A stretch of 64,000 bases of DNA from Chloropicon primus (lineage: Eukaryota; Chlorophyta; Chloropicophyceae; Chloropicales; Chloropicaceae). The stretch spans positions 124,001 through 188,000 of the forward strand of contig CP060768.1 in NCBI GenBank assembly GCA_023205875.1, read 5' to 3'. A program made the position numbers and the translations under genes. Under the pieces are notes generated by a model that had not been told where the DNA came from, did no database searches, and saw only the letters and a program-made list of their open reading frames with translations. This document shows positions 38,181-46,127 of the stretch, in pieces (the stretch's first letter is position 1; every line of letters begins with the position of its first letter).

Positions 38181-38502
38181 CTTTTAGAAAGATTGAGTTG
38201 CGTGGTGAGGATCCGTGACGCTCGATTGAGGTTTTTTTTTCGGCACTGGGCACGCAAGCCAAGCAAGGCGGACGTGTGGGGCCGGGGCGAGGAGAAGGGC
38301 ACGAACGGGGTGCGGGACGATCGCCGAGCGATAGCACGCATCGCGAGCTCTCGGTCCTGTGGACGCCCGAGTCGTCGTTCGCGACGCTAGATTGACACCG
38401 CACGACGCCGAGACGAGACGGGGGAGAGGTCTTTTCTCGACTGCTGCCCTTGCCAAGCCAACCAAAGGTCTCCGAGAACAGCGGTACTGCTGCTGTGACG
38501 AT

Positions 38503-40185
38503 ATGGAGAATACGACGCGAGAGGAAGAGGACAAGACGTTGGGGATCATGCCAGGGGACGCCGCGGCGGACCCCGTGCCCGCGGCGGACCTCGTGCCCGA
38601 CGCGGAGGAGGGGGGGGTCCTCCTGGTCAAGCGGACCGACAGCGAGTACGTCGAGAGCATCTACCAGGCGGTGCAGGTGGCGTGCTCGTGCTCCGGCAGC
38701 CACTCGATGCAACTCCCCGGGAGGGACAAGATCCTTCAAGTGATGAGAACGAATTCGGAGCTCGTTGGCAAGAAGGAGTCCGGGTTCACGAGGTGGAAGA
38801 ACGCGCTGGACTTTCTCAAATTGACTGGACTCGTTTACACGGTGCCCAACTCGGGCACGTTCGTCACCAAGGAGGGAGGGACCATCGGCAACATCTTGAA
38901 CCTCCTCCAGGATGGCATCCGCGTCGAGAACGAGGCGGTCCAAGCGGACGTGAGGAAAATTATTCAAGGCATCAGCATTTCTCGCAGCAGCTCCTCCTCC
39001 TCCGGATCCATCATTGCCGAGGAACCCGAGGATTCCGACGCAAAGGGCAGCAGCGAGGAGGAGATCGCGGCCGAGATTCTCCAGGACCTTAAGTTCACCA
39101 AGGAGCCCGCCGGCATGGCACTCGTTGCAGCCAAGCAGCGCGGTGGGGCCGGGGCGAGGAAAAGCGCCCGGCAGCCAAAGAAGAAGAGGGGAGGGCAGGG
39201 CCCCTCCTCGTCGTTCGACCCCTCCACCGTGGGCTTCAAGCTCAATGGCCCGTGGGAGCCAAAGAACGAGGACGAGGAGGAGGAGTACACCGCCTTCCTG
39301 ACCATGCTGGTGAACGGAAACACGAACGTGACGAGCTGGACCCACGCGAGGTTGAAGAAATCCGTTGCCGCGATTTTCGGGGTCCTCCACGCCGCGCCCA
39401 GGGGCCTCACGAGAATCCAGCTCAGGAACGCTGCCCGCGCATACGTCGGGGACACGGGCCTGCTCGATTACACCATAAAAGTTCTCGTGAATCTCCAGCT
39501 TTGCGGGTTTTTCATGAACAGGACGACCGATCCCGTGAACGGCAAGCTCTTCTACACGGTGGATTACATCGCTGACAACGAGGGGAAGAAGCCTTCGTTC
39601 CAGGCTGCGGCAATCTCCCCCCTGCCTGGCCACGAGGACGCGAACGCCCAGACCAACGAGAACGTTCCTCCTGCAGAGGCATCAGAGGGGGAGGACCCCA
39701 ACACCCCCGTCCTCCACGGCAGGAGAGCGGGGGGCAAGAGGAAGGCTCCCGCTCCCATGAGATACGAGGACTACTACAATTCCACTGCCGGGTCAGGGCG
39801 CAAGGACAAGACTGCTGTGGTGGCCAAGCCGCCAGTCAAAAGGAGCAGGTACTTCAAGGCCGTGCAGAACAAGAACGTGCAAAACAGCGAGGCGACCAAC
39901 CCGATTCCTCCAAAGCTGGAGGGCAGCTTTGCCTGGAGGCAGCAGAGGGTCAACGACGCGCAGGAGAACATGATTGTCGGGGGTAATCAAGACATAAGTA
40001 CCGCGGCCGAGGTGAACAACATCGTCTACGAGGCTGCGAGCCAAGCCCAGGGAGCCAACATGCAGACCAACTGGATGAAACAGTACCTGACGAACGAGAT
40101 CCTCAAGGAGATAACCGGGGCGCAGCAGGATGTCCACCAGCTCCGAGAGGAGTTCAACAAAGTTATCTTCACCTGTCTTGGGTGA
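38503..40185 (+). CDS. AM1/SWI1/DYAD-like protein, candidate meiosis regulator
   Basis: Intronless, 560 residues, ATG at 38503. About residues 45-115 look like a winged-helix module (RDKILQVMRTNSELVGKKES; LDFLKLTGLVYTVPNSGTFV). The central part contains RLKKSVAAIFGVLHAAPRGL and LRNAARAYVGDTGLLDYTIK. The GDTGLLDY phrase with the preceding AAR helix is the hallmark shared by plant AM1/SWI1/DYAD and the MS1/MMD1 PHD proteins. No PHD finger follows, which favours AM1/SWI1/DYAD. In plants these proteins control entry into meiosis and protect cohesin. The C-terminus has a basic segment (RRAGGKRKAP) and a helical end. Orthology is by motif only. Confidence 0.7.
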   Translation: MENTTREEEDKTLGIMPGDAAADPVPAADLVPDAEEGGVLLVKRTDSEYVESIYQAVQVACSCSGSHSMQLPGRDKILQVMRTNSELVGKKESGFTRWKNALDFLKLTGLVYTVPNSGTFVTKEGGTIGNILNLLQDGIRVENEAVQADVRKIIQGISISRSSSSSSGSIIAEEPEDSDAKGSSEEEIAAEILQDLKFTKEPAGMALVAAKQRGGAGARKSARQPKKKRGGQGPSSSFDPSTVGFKLNGPWEPKNEDEEEEYTAFLTMLVNGNTNVTSWTHARLKKSVAAIFGVLHAAPRGLTRIQLRNAARAYVGDTGLLDYTIKVLVNLQLCGFFMNRTTDPVNGKLFYTVDYIADNEGKKPSFQAAAISPLPGHEDANAQTNENVPPAEASEGEDPNTPVLHGRRAGGKRKAPAPMRYEDYYNSTAGSGRKDKTAVVAKPPVKRSRYFKAVQNKNVQNSEATNPIPPKLEGSFAWRQQRVNDAQENMIVGGNQDISTAAEVNNIVYEAASQAQGANMQTNWMKQYLTNEILKEITGAQQDVHQLREEFNKVIFTCLG

Positions 40186-40251
40186 CATTTTGACCAACAC
40201 ACGCCACCATAACATCCCCCCTCTGTTTAGTAAATTCAATTCACTGTAGCA

Positions 40252-41274
40252 TCATGCGCTCTCCCTCTCTAGGAGGTCAACCACCTCCACGACCACATCG
40301 GTCCACCCAGCGAGTCCGGGCTTGTCCGGGGCGTAGACTTTTTCCTCCTCAAAGCCGCTCCTGATGCAGGCGTCGTGAGAGGTTCCCCCGATGCAGCAGC
40401 TGTAGACGTCAGTCCTCCCAGTCAAGTGCTTCCAGGCTTTGATTGCCGACGGGGATCCAAAAGTGACGACGACCGCCTCTCTTGCCGCAATCTCCTGCTG
40501 CTCTGTCAGCCTCCCAACGGGCCGAGTGGAGTACGTGTTGATCCTGGTGACTTTGAACCCCCTTGAGGCCAGGCCTCCCTCGATGTCGTTGCTCGCGAGC
40601 TCGCTTGATGGGTACACGACTACTGGAGGTTGGCGATCCCCCCCGCGCTGGTCGCCCAAACCAGGTGCCGACAAGGGAAGCTCGCTTGCCATGACTTTCC
40701 CTGTCGCTTTCGAGGGGGTGAAGCGTATCAGGTGCCCCGCGCCGCCCTCCTCGAGGGTCTTGGACGTTCCCATTCCTATGGACGCCACCCGAGGCCAGCC
40801 CGGACTCCCCGCTTGGCGCCAGCACTCCGTGAAGACTGACGCCGATTCCGGCGACGTGGTCACAAACCAAGCGACCTGCCCCTCGCAACTTCGCAGTTTG
40901 TCCACGAGCTGGTCGATGCCTTGGGCATTCCGCGTGTGCTCTACCAGCGGCAGCTCGAACGTTTTGATCCCCCTCCCCTCCAGCCTCGCTCTGAGCTTGT
41001 CGTTCTTGGACTCCTCTCGCGTCAGGAACACCAGGGGACCCTCGCTCGAGGGCGACGACGAACAGGGTGTGCTGACACGAGATCGCAGTCGCGAAGGTCC
41101 GAGGAACCCCTTGCCTCGCGCCCGTCCCCCTCTCCTCCTCGGCGACGACGGCGTCCTCCGACGACTGGCCACGGTGCGTACGCCACGATCGCGCCCGCCA
41201 TCGACCGGCGCCCCTCCCCTCACCCCTTTCCCTGCGCCCATGGAGCAGACTGCCACCCTTCCAACGCTCTGCAT
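40252..41274 (-). CDS. hemD: uroporphyrinogen-III synthase (HemD), plastid
   Basis: Intronless, 340 residues, ATG at 41274. Residues 1-80 are a Gly/Arg/Ser-rich transit peptide. The enzyme follows with VFLTREESKNDKLRARLEGR, AWFVTTSPESASVFTECW, VASIGMGTSKTLEEG, FTPSKATG, VVVYPSSELASNDIEGGL, INTYSTRPV and VVTFGSPSAIKAWKHL, the usual order in HemD. It cyclises hydroxymethylbilane with D-ring inversion, in the chloroplast branch of haem and chlorophyll synthesis. Stops of this gene and the AM1-like gene converge within 66 bp. Confidence 0.93.
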   Translation of the reverse strand: MQSVGRVAVCSMGAGKGVRGGAPVDGGRDRGVRTVASRRRTPSSPRRRGGRARGKGFLGPSRLRSRVSTPCSSSPSSEGPLVFLTREESKNDKLRARLEGRGIKTFELPLVEHTRNAQGIDQLVDKLRSCEGQVAWFVTTSPESASVFTECWRQAGSPGWPRVASIGMGTSKTLEEGGAGHLIRFTPSKATGKVMASELPLSAPGLGDQRGGDRQPPVVVYPSSELASNDIEGGLASRGFKVTRINTYSTRPVGRLTEQQEIAAREAVVVTFGSPSAIKAWKHLTGRTDVYSCCIGGTSHDACIRSGFEEEKVYAPDKPGLAGWTDVVVEVVDLLERESA

Positions 41275-41815
41275 CGTCCTGATGAGCCACTCCAAGGCCC
41301 AACCTGCTCCAAGCTCCCAAGCTCGTGCCCCTTACCAAAACTGCTCAAACCACAAGCTCCTGGGTCTCACAGCGAGTCAAAACGACCAAGCGCCCGAGGA
41401 ATCGAAAGCTTGTGAGACGCAACTTCACCGAGCACCACCCTCTACCCTTCCAGTTCCGTCCTCTCCGTCCAATTCCTTCCCGTATGCTCCTGGATGGCCT
41501 CCTCCGACCTGCACGACAACCTGGATGCCTCTCGACGTAGCGGAGCACTCCGTTGGTCAAAACAGTCGATCAAGAGGTCAATGGAAAGCTCGCGAGATTC
41601 TCTTTCCTGATGCGTGCACTCCTTGGCCCCCTTGCCTCGTCCCCAAGCTCCGCGCTTCAAGAGGCGACGACGAACGACGACGAACCAAGCGATGGCGTGG
41701 CGCCAAAAAGTGTCTCGAAGAGAGAAGGGGAGAGGGGCGGAGGAGGAGCGGTCTGAGGGGCGGAGGGGGGAGGCAGGGACCCGATAGGCGGAGAAGTGGG
41801 AAGCTTGGTGTCTTT

Positions 41816-41837
41816 ATCTTTCGAAAGAGCCCTCGCT
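41816..41837 (+). promoter_or_regulatory. recurrent promoter motif, distal copy (PEX11)
   Basis: ATCTTTCGAAAGAGCCCTCG then CT: 22 bases identical to the site upstream of the RRM gene 15 kb away. Confidence 0.6.
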
Positions 41838-42003
41838 CGAGAGAAACGTCGCTGTTTTGAGGCATTGACGGACGGAAAGTCTTCGCTCTTCGCTCTGGAA
41901 GGCTCGGCTTCCCAGCAGCAGAGGGAGGGAGAGAGTGGCGCGCAGGTTAAGTTGCGGCGGGAGGGGGAAGAGGGAGTGGAATCATCGGAAGCGTCTTTGT
42001 CTC

Positions 42004-42026
42004 CTCTTTCCAAAGAGCGGTCGCTT
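42004..42026 (+). promoter_or_regulatory. recurrent promoter motif, proximal copy (PEX11)
   Basis: CTCTTTCCAAAGAGCGGTCG, with C instead of G in the core; 188 bp after the distal copy and about 62 bp before the start codon. Confidence 0.5.
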
Positions 42027-42088
42027 GCTAGGGATTCTGGAGGGAAGGCGGAGGGAAGGAGCCAGGAGCGGCATCGGCATCAACAGGT

Positions 42089-42969
42089 ATGCCATCGTCC
42101 AGCAAGGGGAAGGTGGACAAGACCGTCGCGTTCCTTTCGAAGAGGGATGGCATCGATAAGGTACTGAAGCTTGCCAAGTACCTGTCATCCCTCGGCGTGG
42201 AGCTGAGCCACGGGGGTGAGGGCGGTGGTGCCAGCAGCGGCGGGCGCGGAGGAGGGAAGCTCAAGGACCTGGAGAGCGCCTTGTCCTTGTCGAGGAAGGC
42301 CTTCAGGCTTGGCAAGTTCCTTGGCAACGTGAACAAGCTCGTGGAGCTTCGGGAGAGGGAGAGGAAGAGGGCAGAGGACGCGGCAAGGCGCGAGGTTGGA
42401 AAGGGAGACGGGTTCCGGAAACTCGTGGAGGAGAACTACTTCCTCAGCAGGCGGACGTTCCTGGTTCTGTCTCTGGTGAACAACTGCAGCGAGGGGCTGT
42501 ACTACTTTTTGGACCAGCTGCAGTTCCTGGTGAAGGCGAAGGTCTTGAAGAAGTCCGACACGATCAAGGGCATCAAGAGGACGGCTGCTGTTGCGGAGCT
42601 CCTGAGTTACGTGGCGGACACCCTCCTCCTCGGTAAGTAGGACACCTGGTGCGACAGAGGGGTTGCGGAGCTTGCCGTTCCTCTGGGGAAGTGGTGGTCC
42701 CTGGTGACTCGCAGCAGCAGCACACACTGACAACACGCTCGTCGTCCCTTTGCTTGCTTGTCGAAACAACACGGGGGTCGGGCGCCCCAGTCCTCGACGG
42801 AAAATCGGGGGAGGACATGTGCTTCAGCACGATGCAGAACTTGGCGGACTTCTTGATGGCGCTGGACGACATCAGGGACAGCGAGGGCGGTTTGGGCGAC
42901 CCCAGGTTCCTGTCGTGCCTCGGCCTGGTCAGCGCACTCATCGGGATCAGGTCGAAATGGAAGAAGTGA
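42089..42969 (+). CDS. PEX11: PEX11 peroxisome-division protein
   Basis: Exons 42089-42632 and 42791-42969, with a 158-bp intron (GTAAGT...CAG); 240 residues, near the family length. The N-terminus KVDKTVAFLSKRDGIDKVLK and the amphipathic helix SRKAFRLGKFLGNVNKLVEL are typical, followed by SLVNNCSEGLYYFLDQLQFL and a hydrophobic C-terminal segment (PRFLSCLGLVSALIGI) ending in a basic tail. A Gly-rich insertion lies at residues 40-55. PEX11 bends the peroxisomal membrane and recruits the fission machinery. Two motif copies 188 bp apart precede it. Confidence 0.92.
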
Positions 42970-43024
42970 GGACGGCATGACCTGCTGCCAAAGCGTGGTG
43001 GCTGGCGGGGATTTTCATTGGTGA

Positions 43025-43044
43025 CCGTCCTCGGTCGAGGACGG
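43025..43044. other. 9-bp perfect hairpin between PEX11 and the ACT gene
   Basis: CCGTCCTCGGTCGAGGACGG: arms of nine bases with a two-base loop. It lies 55 bp after the PEX11 stop and could sit in its 3' UTR or in the 5' region of the ACT-domain gene. Confidence 0.7.
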
Positions 43045-43064
43045 TTGTTAGTTACCCTCACGGC

Positions 43065-43583
43065 TTGCGACATGTATACAAGTCTAGTCCTTTCTGGCCA
43101 ATTCCAATTGCCGCTTTCATTGTTGGTCATTTGGTCCCTCCTCCCGTTTCTCGGAGTACTCTCAGGACTACTGCTCTGTCCCAACCCCCCATTGTACTGC
43201 GGGGAGAGGAGAGACTCCATGCTAACTGGAGCGAAGGCAACTTGGGTAACTCCAACAGCTCTGACCGCAGCAACTTCGTGGAGATTCGTGTCTCGAAGGT
43301 CGAGGACACGACGACGACGGAGGAGAAGTACTCGGTGGACGTGTGCGGCAAGGACCGGAGCGGCCTGCTTTGCGACATCACAAGAGCCCTCAAGTCCCTG
43401 GATCTGGTGGTCAAGAAAGCTTTCGTGAAGACTGGGGTGAGTGGCACCGTCAGCGATACCTTTGAGGTCAACAAATCCAACTGCAAGCTGAGCACCGAGG
43501 AGATTGAGAAGCAGCTCTCGGAAACCCTGCAGGAGATGCAAGCAGAGGCTTGCGATAAGCAGCAGAAGGCGTCGTCGTCGTAG
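43065..43583 (+). CDS. ACT-domain protein, 5' end unresolved
   Basis: The frame up to 43583 encodes at its end YSVDVCGKDRSGLLCDITRA, then LKSLDLVVKKAFVKT, GTVSDTFEV and a C-terminal helix. This is an ACT domain of the plant ACR/GlnD-like kind, which binds small metabolites such as amino acids. There is no ATG in this frame before the domain. The real start must come from a spliced 5' exon, perhaps the ATG at 42977 with the GTGACC donor near 43019, or from ATG 43072 in another frame. The upstream residues are hydrophobic (FWPIPIAAFIVGHLVPPP), possibly a transit peptide. Domain is certain; gene model is not. Confidence 0.65.
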   Translation: MRHVYKSSPFWPIPIAAFIVGHLVPPPVSRSTLRTTALSQPPIVLRGEERLHANWSEGNLGNSNSSDRSNFVEIRVSKVEDTTTTEEKYSVDVCGKDRSGLLCDITRALKSLDLVVKKAFVKTGVSGTVSDTFEVNKSNCKLSTEEIEKQLSETLQEMQAEACDKQQKASSS

Positions 43584-43696
43584 CGACGAGAGAGAGAGAG
43601 AGAGACGCGTTTGGCTTCAAGACTTTGGGGGGGCCTCCGAAAGACTTAAACTGCGCCTGTTATGTACCATACAATATTTCGATTATATGCTATGTG

Positions 43697-44257
43697 CTAT
43701 TGTTTGGCTGTCTGAACATTGATTCGTGCTCTCGCGTTAGGTGGGTAGGTCACGTCCACAATGAGGTACGCAAACTCCCAGTCACTTCCCTTTTCATACA
43801 TGTCCGCGTGGATGGTGGCTCTTCCGTTCGGTCCGCTCGCTTGGAATTGGACCTGGCAATGCTCCGTTCCATCCTCCTGCCTCACCATCCTGTGAGAGAT
43901 CCTCTGCCTCGCCCTTCTATTCCTGCTGTCGCTGCCATAGCCTTTGATGGGGCTCCCTAGCCTGACCATGACTCTCGGATCTTGCTGTATCCGCTCAAGC
44001 GCTTTGTTGTACACCTTATCCGCCGGCTTCTCCACGAAGAGCTCCGTCACCACGTAGTACGCCAAAGTTGCCGCGATGGCCAACCCTCCCGCAATCACCA
44101 CAGAGTAGGAAGCTCCCTCCACCGCGGTCACCGGACCTGACACAAAAACGAAACAAAAAGTCCAAAGACAACCGAAAGAACGAATGAATGAAACAACGTC
44201 GTCAGCTTCCGTGAATCCTCTCACGAGAGGACGACGCACCAGCTTCGCCTGTCTGTG

Positions 44258-44307
<50 letters not shown>

Positions 44308-44682
44308 TGTGTGCCGCTTACCTTTTGGTTCGTGGAAGAAAGTGCTCAAGGCTTCCTGGTCTTTCTGTTGGAGGGAAGAGAGCGCCTCCTCTCGCGCTTT
44401 ACCCTTCCCTCCCGCTTTCGTCGCGAAGGAGGGTCTCTTGCTCGACACGGAAGCGACCTGGCTCTCGCTTGCCCTCATCCAATGCCTCGCCACATGTTGA
44501 TGAAGTTGCGTCACACCCTCTTTCCCTTTGATGCAAACACTCTTCACGCATTTCTCGGCAAGGGTGTGGTGCGTTCTCAGAGCAAAACTAGCGCCATGCC
44601 TCGTCCCTTCCTTGACGACGAGCTTACCTAGCGTCCAACTCACGAAGGGACCCAGTCCTCGCACAGCTGCCATCCCGTTCAT
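43697..44682 (-). CDS. TIM21: TIM21, inner-membrane import subunit
   Basis: Exons 44682-44322 and 44136-43697, with a 185-bp intron (GTAAGC...CAG) that contains the (GT)n/(CT)n tract at about 44270-44314. 266 residues. The N-terminal part is a basic, Ser-rich mitochondrial presequence. Exon 2 has one membrane span (YSVVIAGGLAIAATLAYYVV), then the TIM21 domain: ELFVEKPADKVYNKALERIQ, RVMVRLGSPIKGYG, RISHRMVRQEDGTEH and ATIHADMYEKGSDWEFAYLI. TIM21 links the TIM23 complex to TOM22 and to respiratory complexes. An upstream in-frame ATG at 44772 is the alternative start. Confidence 0.92.
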
Positions 44683-44795
44683 CCCAACCACCTCTCTCCT
44701 CTCTCCTCTCCGGAGCCGCCGACCGACCCTCTCCTCTCCTCTCCTCTGATCCCAAGGAAAAGAAAAATTCATCCAATCCTCCAACCAAGATCAAG

Positions 44796-45605
44796 CCAGG
44801 ATGGAGGGCAGAGGAGGGACTTCAAACCATGTTTAGGAACGATTAAAAGGCGTTTGCCGGAAAGAAACTTGGTTCAATCGATACAACAGGTCTCTTGAGC
44901 TTGAGATCGAACCCAACATTGCCTTGTCTCCTTGGCATCTTCTGGAAACAGCACCAGCACCAGCATCGAGAACACCAGCCAGGATTGAGGGCAGAGGAGG
45001 GACTTCAAACCAAGTTTAGGAACGATTAAAAGGCGTTTACCGGAAAGAAACTTGGTTCAATCGATACAACAGGTCTCTTGAGCTTGAGATCGAACCCAAC
45101 ATTGCCTTGTCTCCTTGGCATCTTCTGGAAACAGCACCAGCACCAGCATCGAGAACACCAGCCAGGATTGAGGGCAGAGGAGGGACTTCAAACCAAGTTT
45201 AGGAACGATTAAAAGGCGTTTACCGGAAAGAAACTTGGTTCAATCGATACAACAGGTCTCTTGAGCTTGAGATCGAACTCAACATTGCCTTGTCTCCTTG
45301 GCATCTTCTGGAAACAGCACCAGCACCAGCATCGAGAACACCAGCCAGGATTGAGGGCAGAGGAGGGACTTCAAACCAAGTTTAGGAACGATTAAAAGGC
45401 GTTTGCCGGAAAGAAACTTGGTTCAATCGATACAACAGGTCTCTTGAGCTTGAGATCGAACCCAACATTGCCTTGTCTCCTTGGCATCTTCTGGAAACAG
45501 CACCAGCACCAGCATCGAGAACACCAGCCAGGATTGAGGGCAGAGGAGGGACTTCAAACCAAGTTTAGGAACGATTAAAAGGCGTTTACCGGAAAGAAAC
45601 TCGGT
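44796..45605. repeat. 183-bp satellite, four full copies and one partial
   Basis: Unit boundaries (the word CCAGGAT) recur at 44796, 44979, 45162, 45345 and 45528, exactly 183 bp each. Copies differ by single bases (GGCGTTTGCC/GGCGTTTACC, CGAACCC/CGAACTC). The fifth copy ends at about 45605, ten bases before the start codon of the DUF952 gene. The array fills the whole 930-bp gap between TIM21 and that gene. No long ORF runs through it; 183 is 61 codons but stops occur. Confidence 0.95.
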
Positions 45606-45614
45606 TCCTTCGTC

Positions 45615-45992
45615 ATGTACTACCACCTCGTGCCCCAAACGGAGTGGAGGCTGTGCCAGGAGGAAGGCAAGCCGTACTACCCGAAGACCTACGAGGCAGA
45701 TGGCTTCACGCACTTGAGCGATAACACGGATGTGCTGCTATCAATAGGGAACCACTTTTACAAGACCATACCGGGGCGTTTCCTGGTTTTAGAAGTCGAC
45801 CCAGCCAGGCTGACCTCGGAGGTGAAGCTGGAGCCAGCTGCACCTGTTGGAGAGATCAAGCCACACGATACGATAGACGAGAAGCTCTTTCCCCACTGCT
45901 ACGGGCCCATCGACCTGGCAAGCGTCGTGAAGGAGCTCAAAGTCGACAGGAGCGATGACGACGGAGCGTTCCTCGGGCTGGAGAAGGCTTGA
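45615..45992 (+). CDS. DUF952 family protein
   Basis: 125 residues from the ATG at 45615. It opens MYYHLVPQTEWRLCQEEGKP, then YEADGFTHLSDNTDVLLSIG, a long strand region FLVLEVDPARLTSEVKLEPA and FPHCYGPIDLASVVKELKV. This fits DUF952, a small ADP-ribosyltransferase-like fold with conserved HL and FIHLS-type phrases (here FTHLS). Biochemical function is not established. The start codon abuts the 183-bp satellite, so its promoter must lie in the array. Confidence 0.85.
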   Translation: MYYHLVPQTEWRLCQEEGKPYYPKTYEADGFTHLSDNTDVLLSIGNHFYKTIPGRFLVLEVDPARLTSEVKLEPAAPVGEIKPHDTIDEKLFPHCYGPIDLASVVKELKVDRSDDDGAFLGLEKA

Positions 45993-46127
45993 GGAGGTGC
46001 GTGCGAGAAAAAATGGTTCCACAACAGCAACCTACTATTCGTATTCATATATATTATGTGTTTGTATTCATGCATTCTTCTCTTGGTTCTGGTGCCGAGC
46101 ACCACCAAAATAGTTGAGGGGCGTTCA

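Larger units (their letters stand above)
37444..38502. other. 1-kb promoter region with a 186-bp-spaced duplicated block
   Basis: The first 100 bp are T-rich 3' flank, then CCCTCACCCACC and CCTCC repeats (37590-37770). Two related blocks, 37966-38044 and 38139-38222, share GACGAAAxTAGACCT, the CTTTCG motif, AGAAAGATTGAGT and GGATCC. The last two words are exactly 186 bp apart. No gene is supported. Confidence 0.65.
41275..42088. other. divergent promoter HemD/PEX11
   Basis: No gene. Two homologous blocks lie at about 41802-41840 and 41989-42028, with motif copies at 41816 and 42004, 188 bp apart. A minus-strand variant GCTTTCGATTCCTCGGG at 41410-41394 precedes HemD. GGAGGGG-rich sequence lies at 41725-41780. 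Confidence 0.65.

Noticed and set aside
44850-44890. tRNA B-box-like GGTTCAATCGA in the 183-bp unit
   Set aside because: No matching A-box, no cloverleaf and no T-run terminator at a proper distance; a SINE origin cannot be shown.
44796-45605. CRISPR-like appearance of the 183-bp array
   Set aside because: The copies are continuous with no short repeat/unique spacer alternation, and the genome is eukaryotic.
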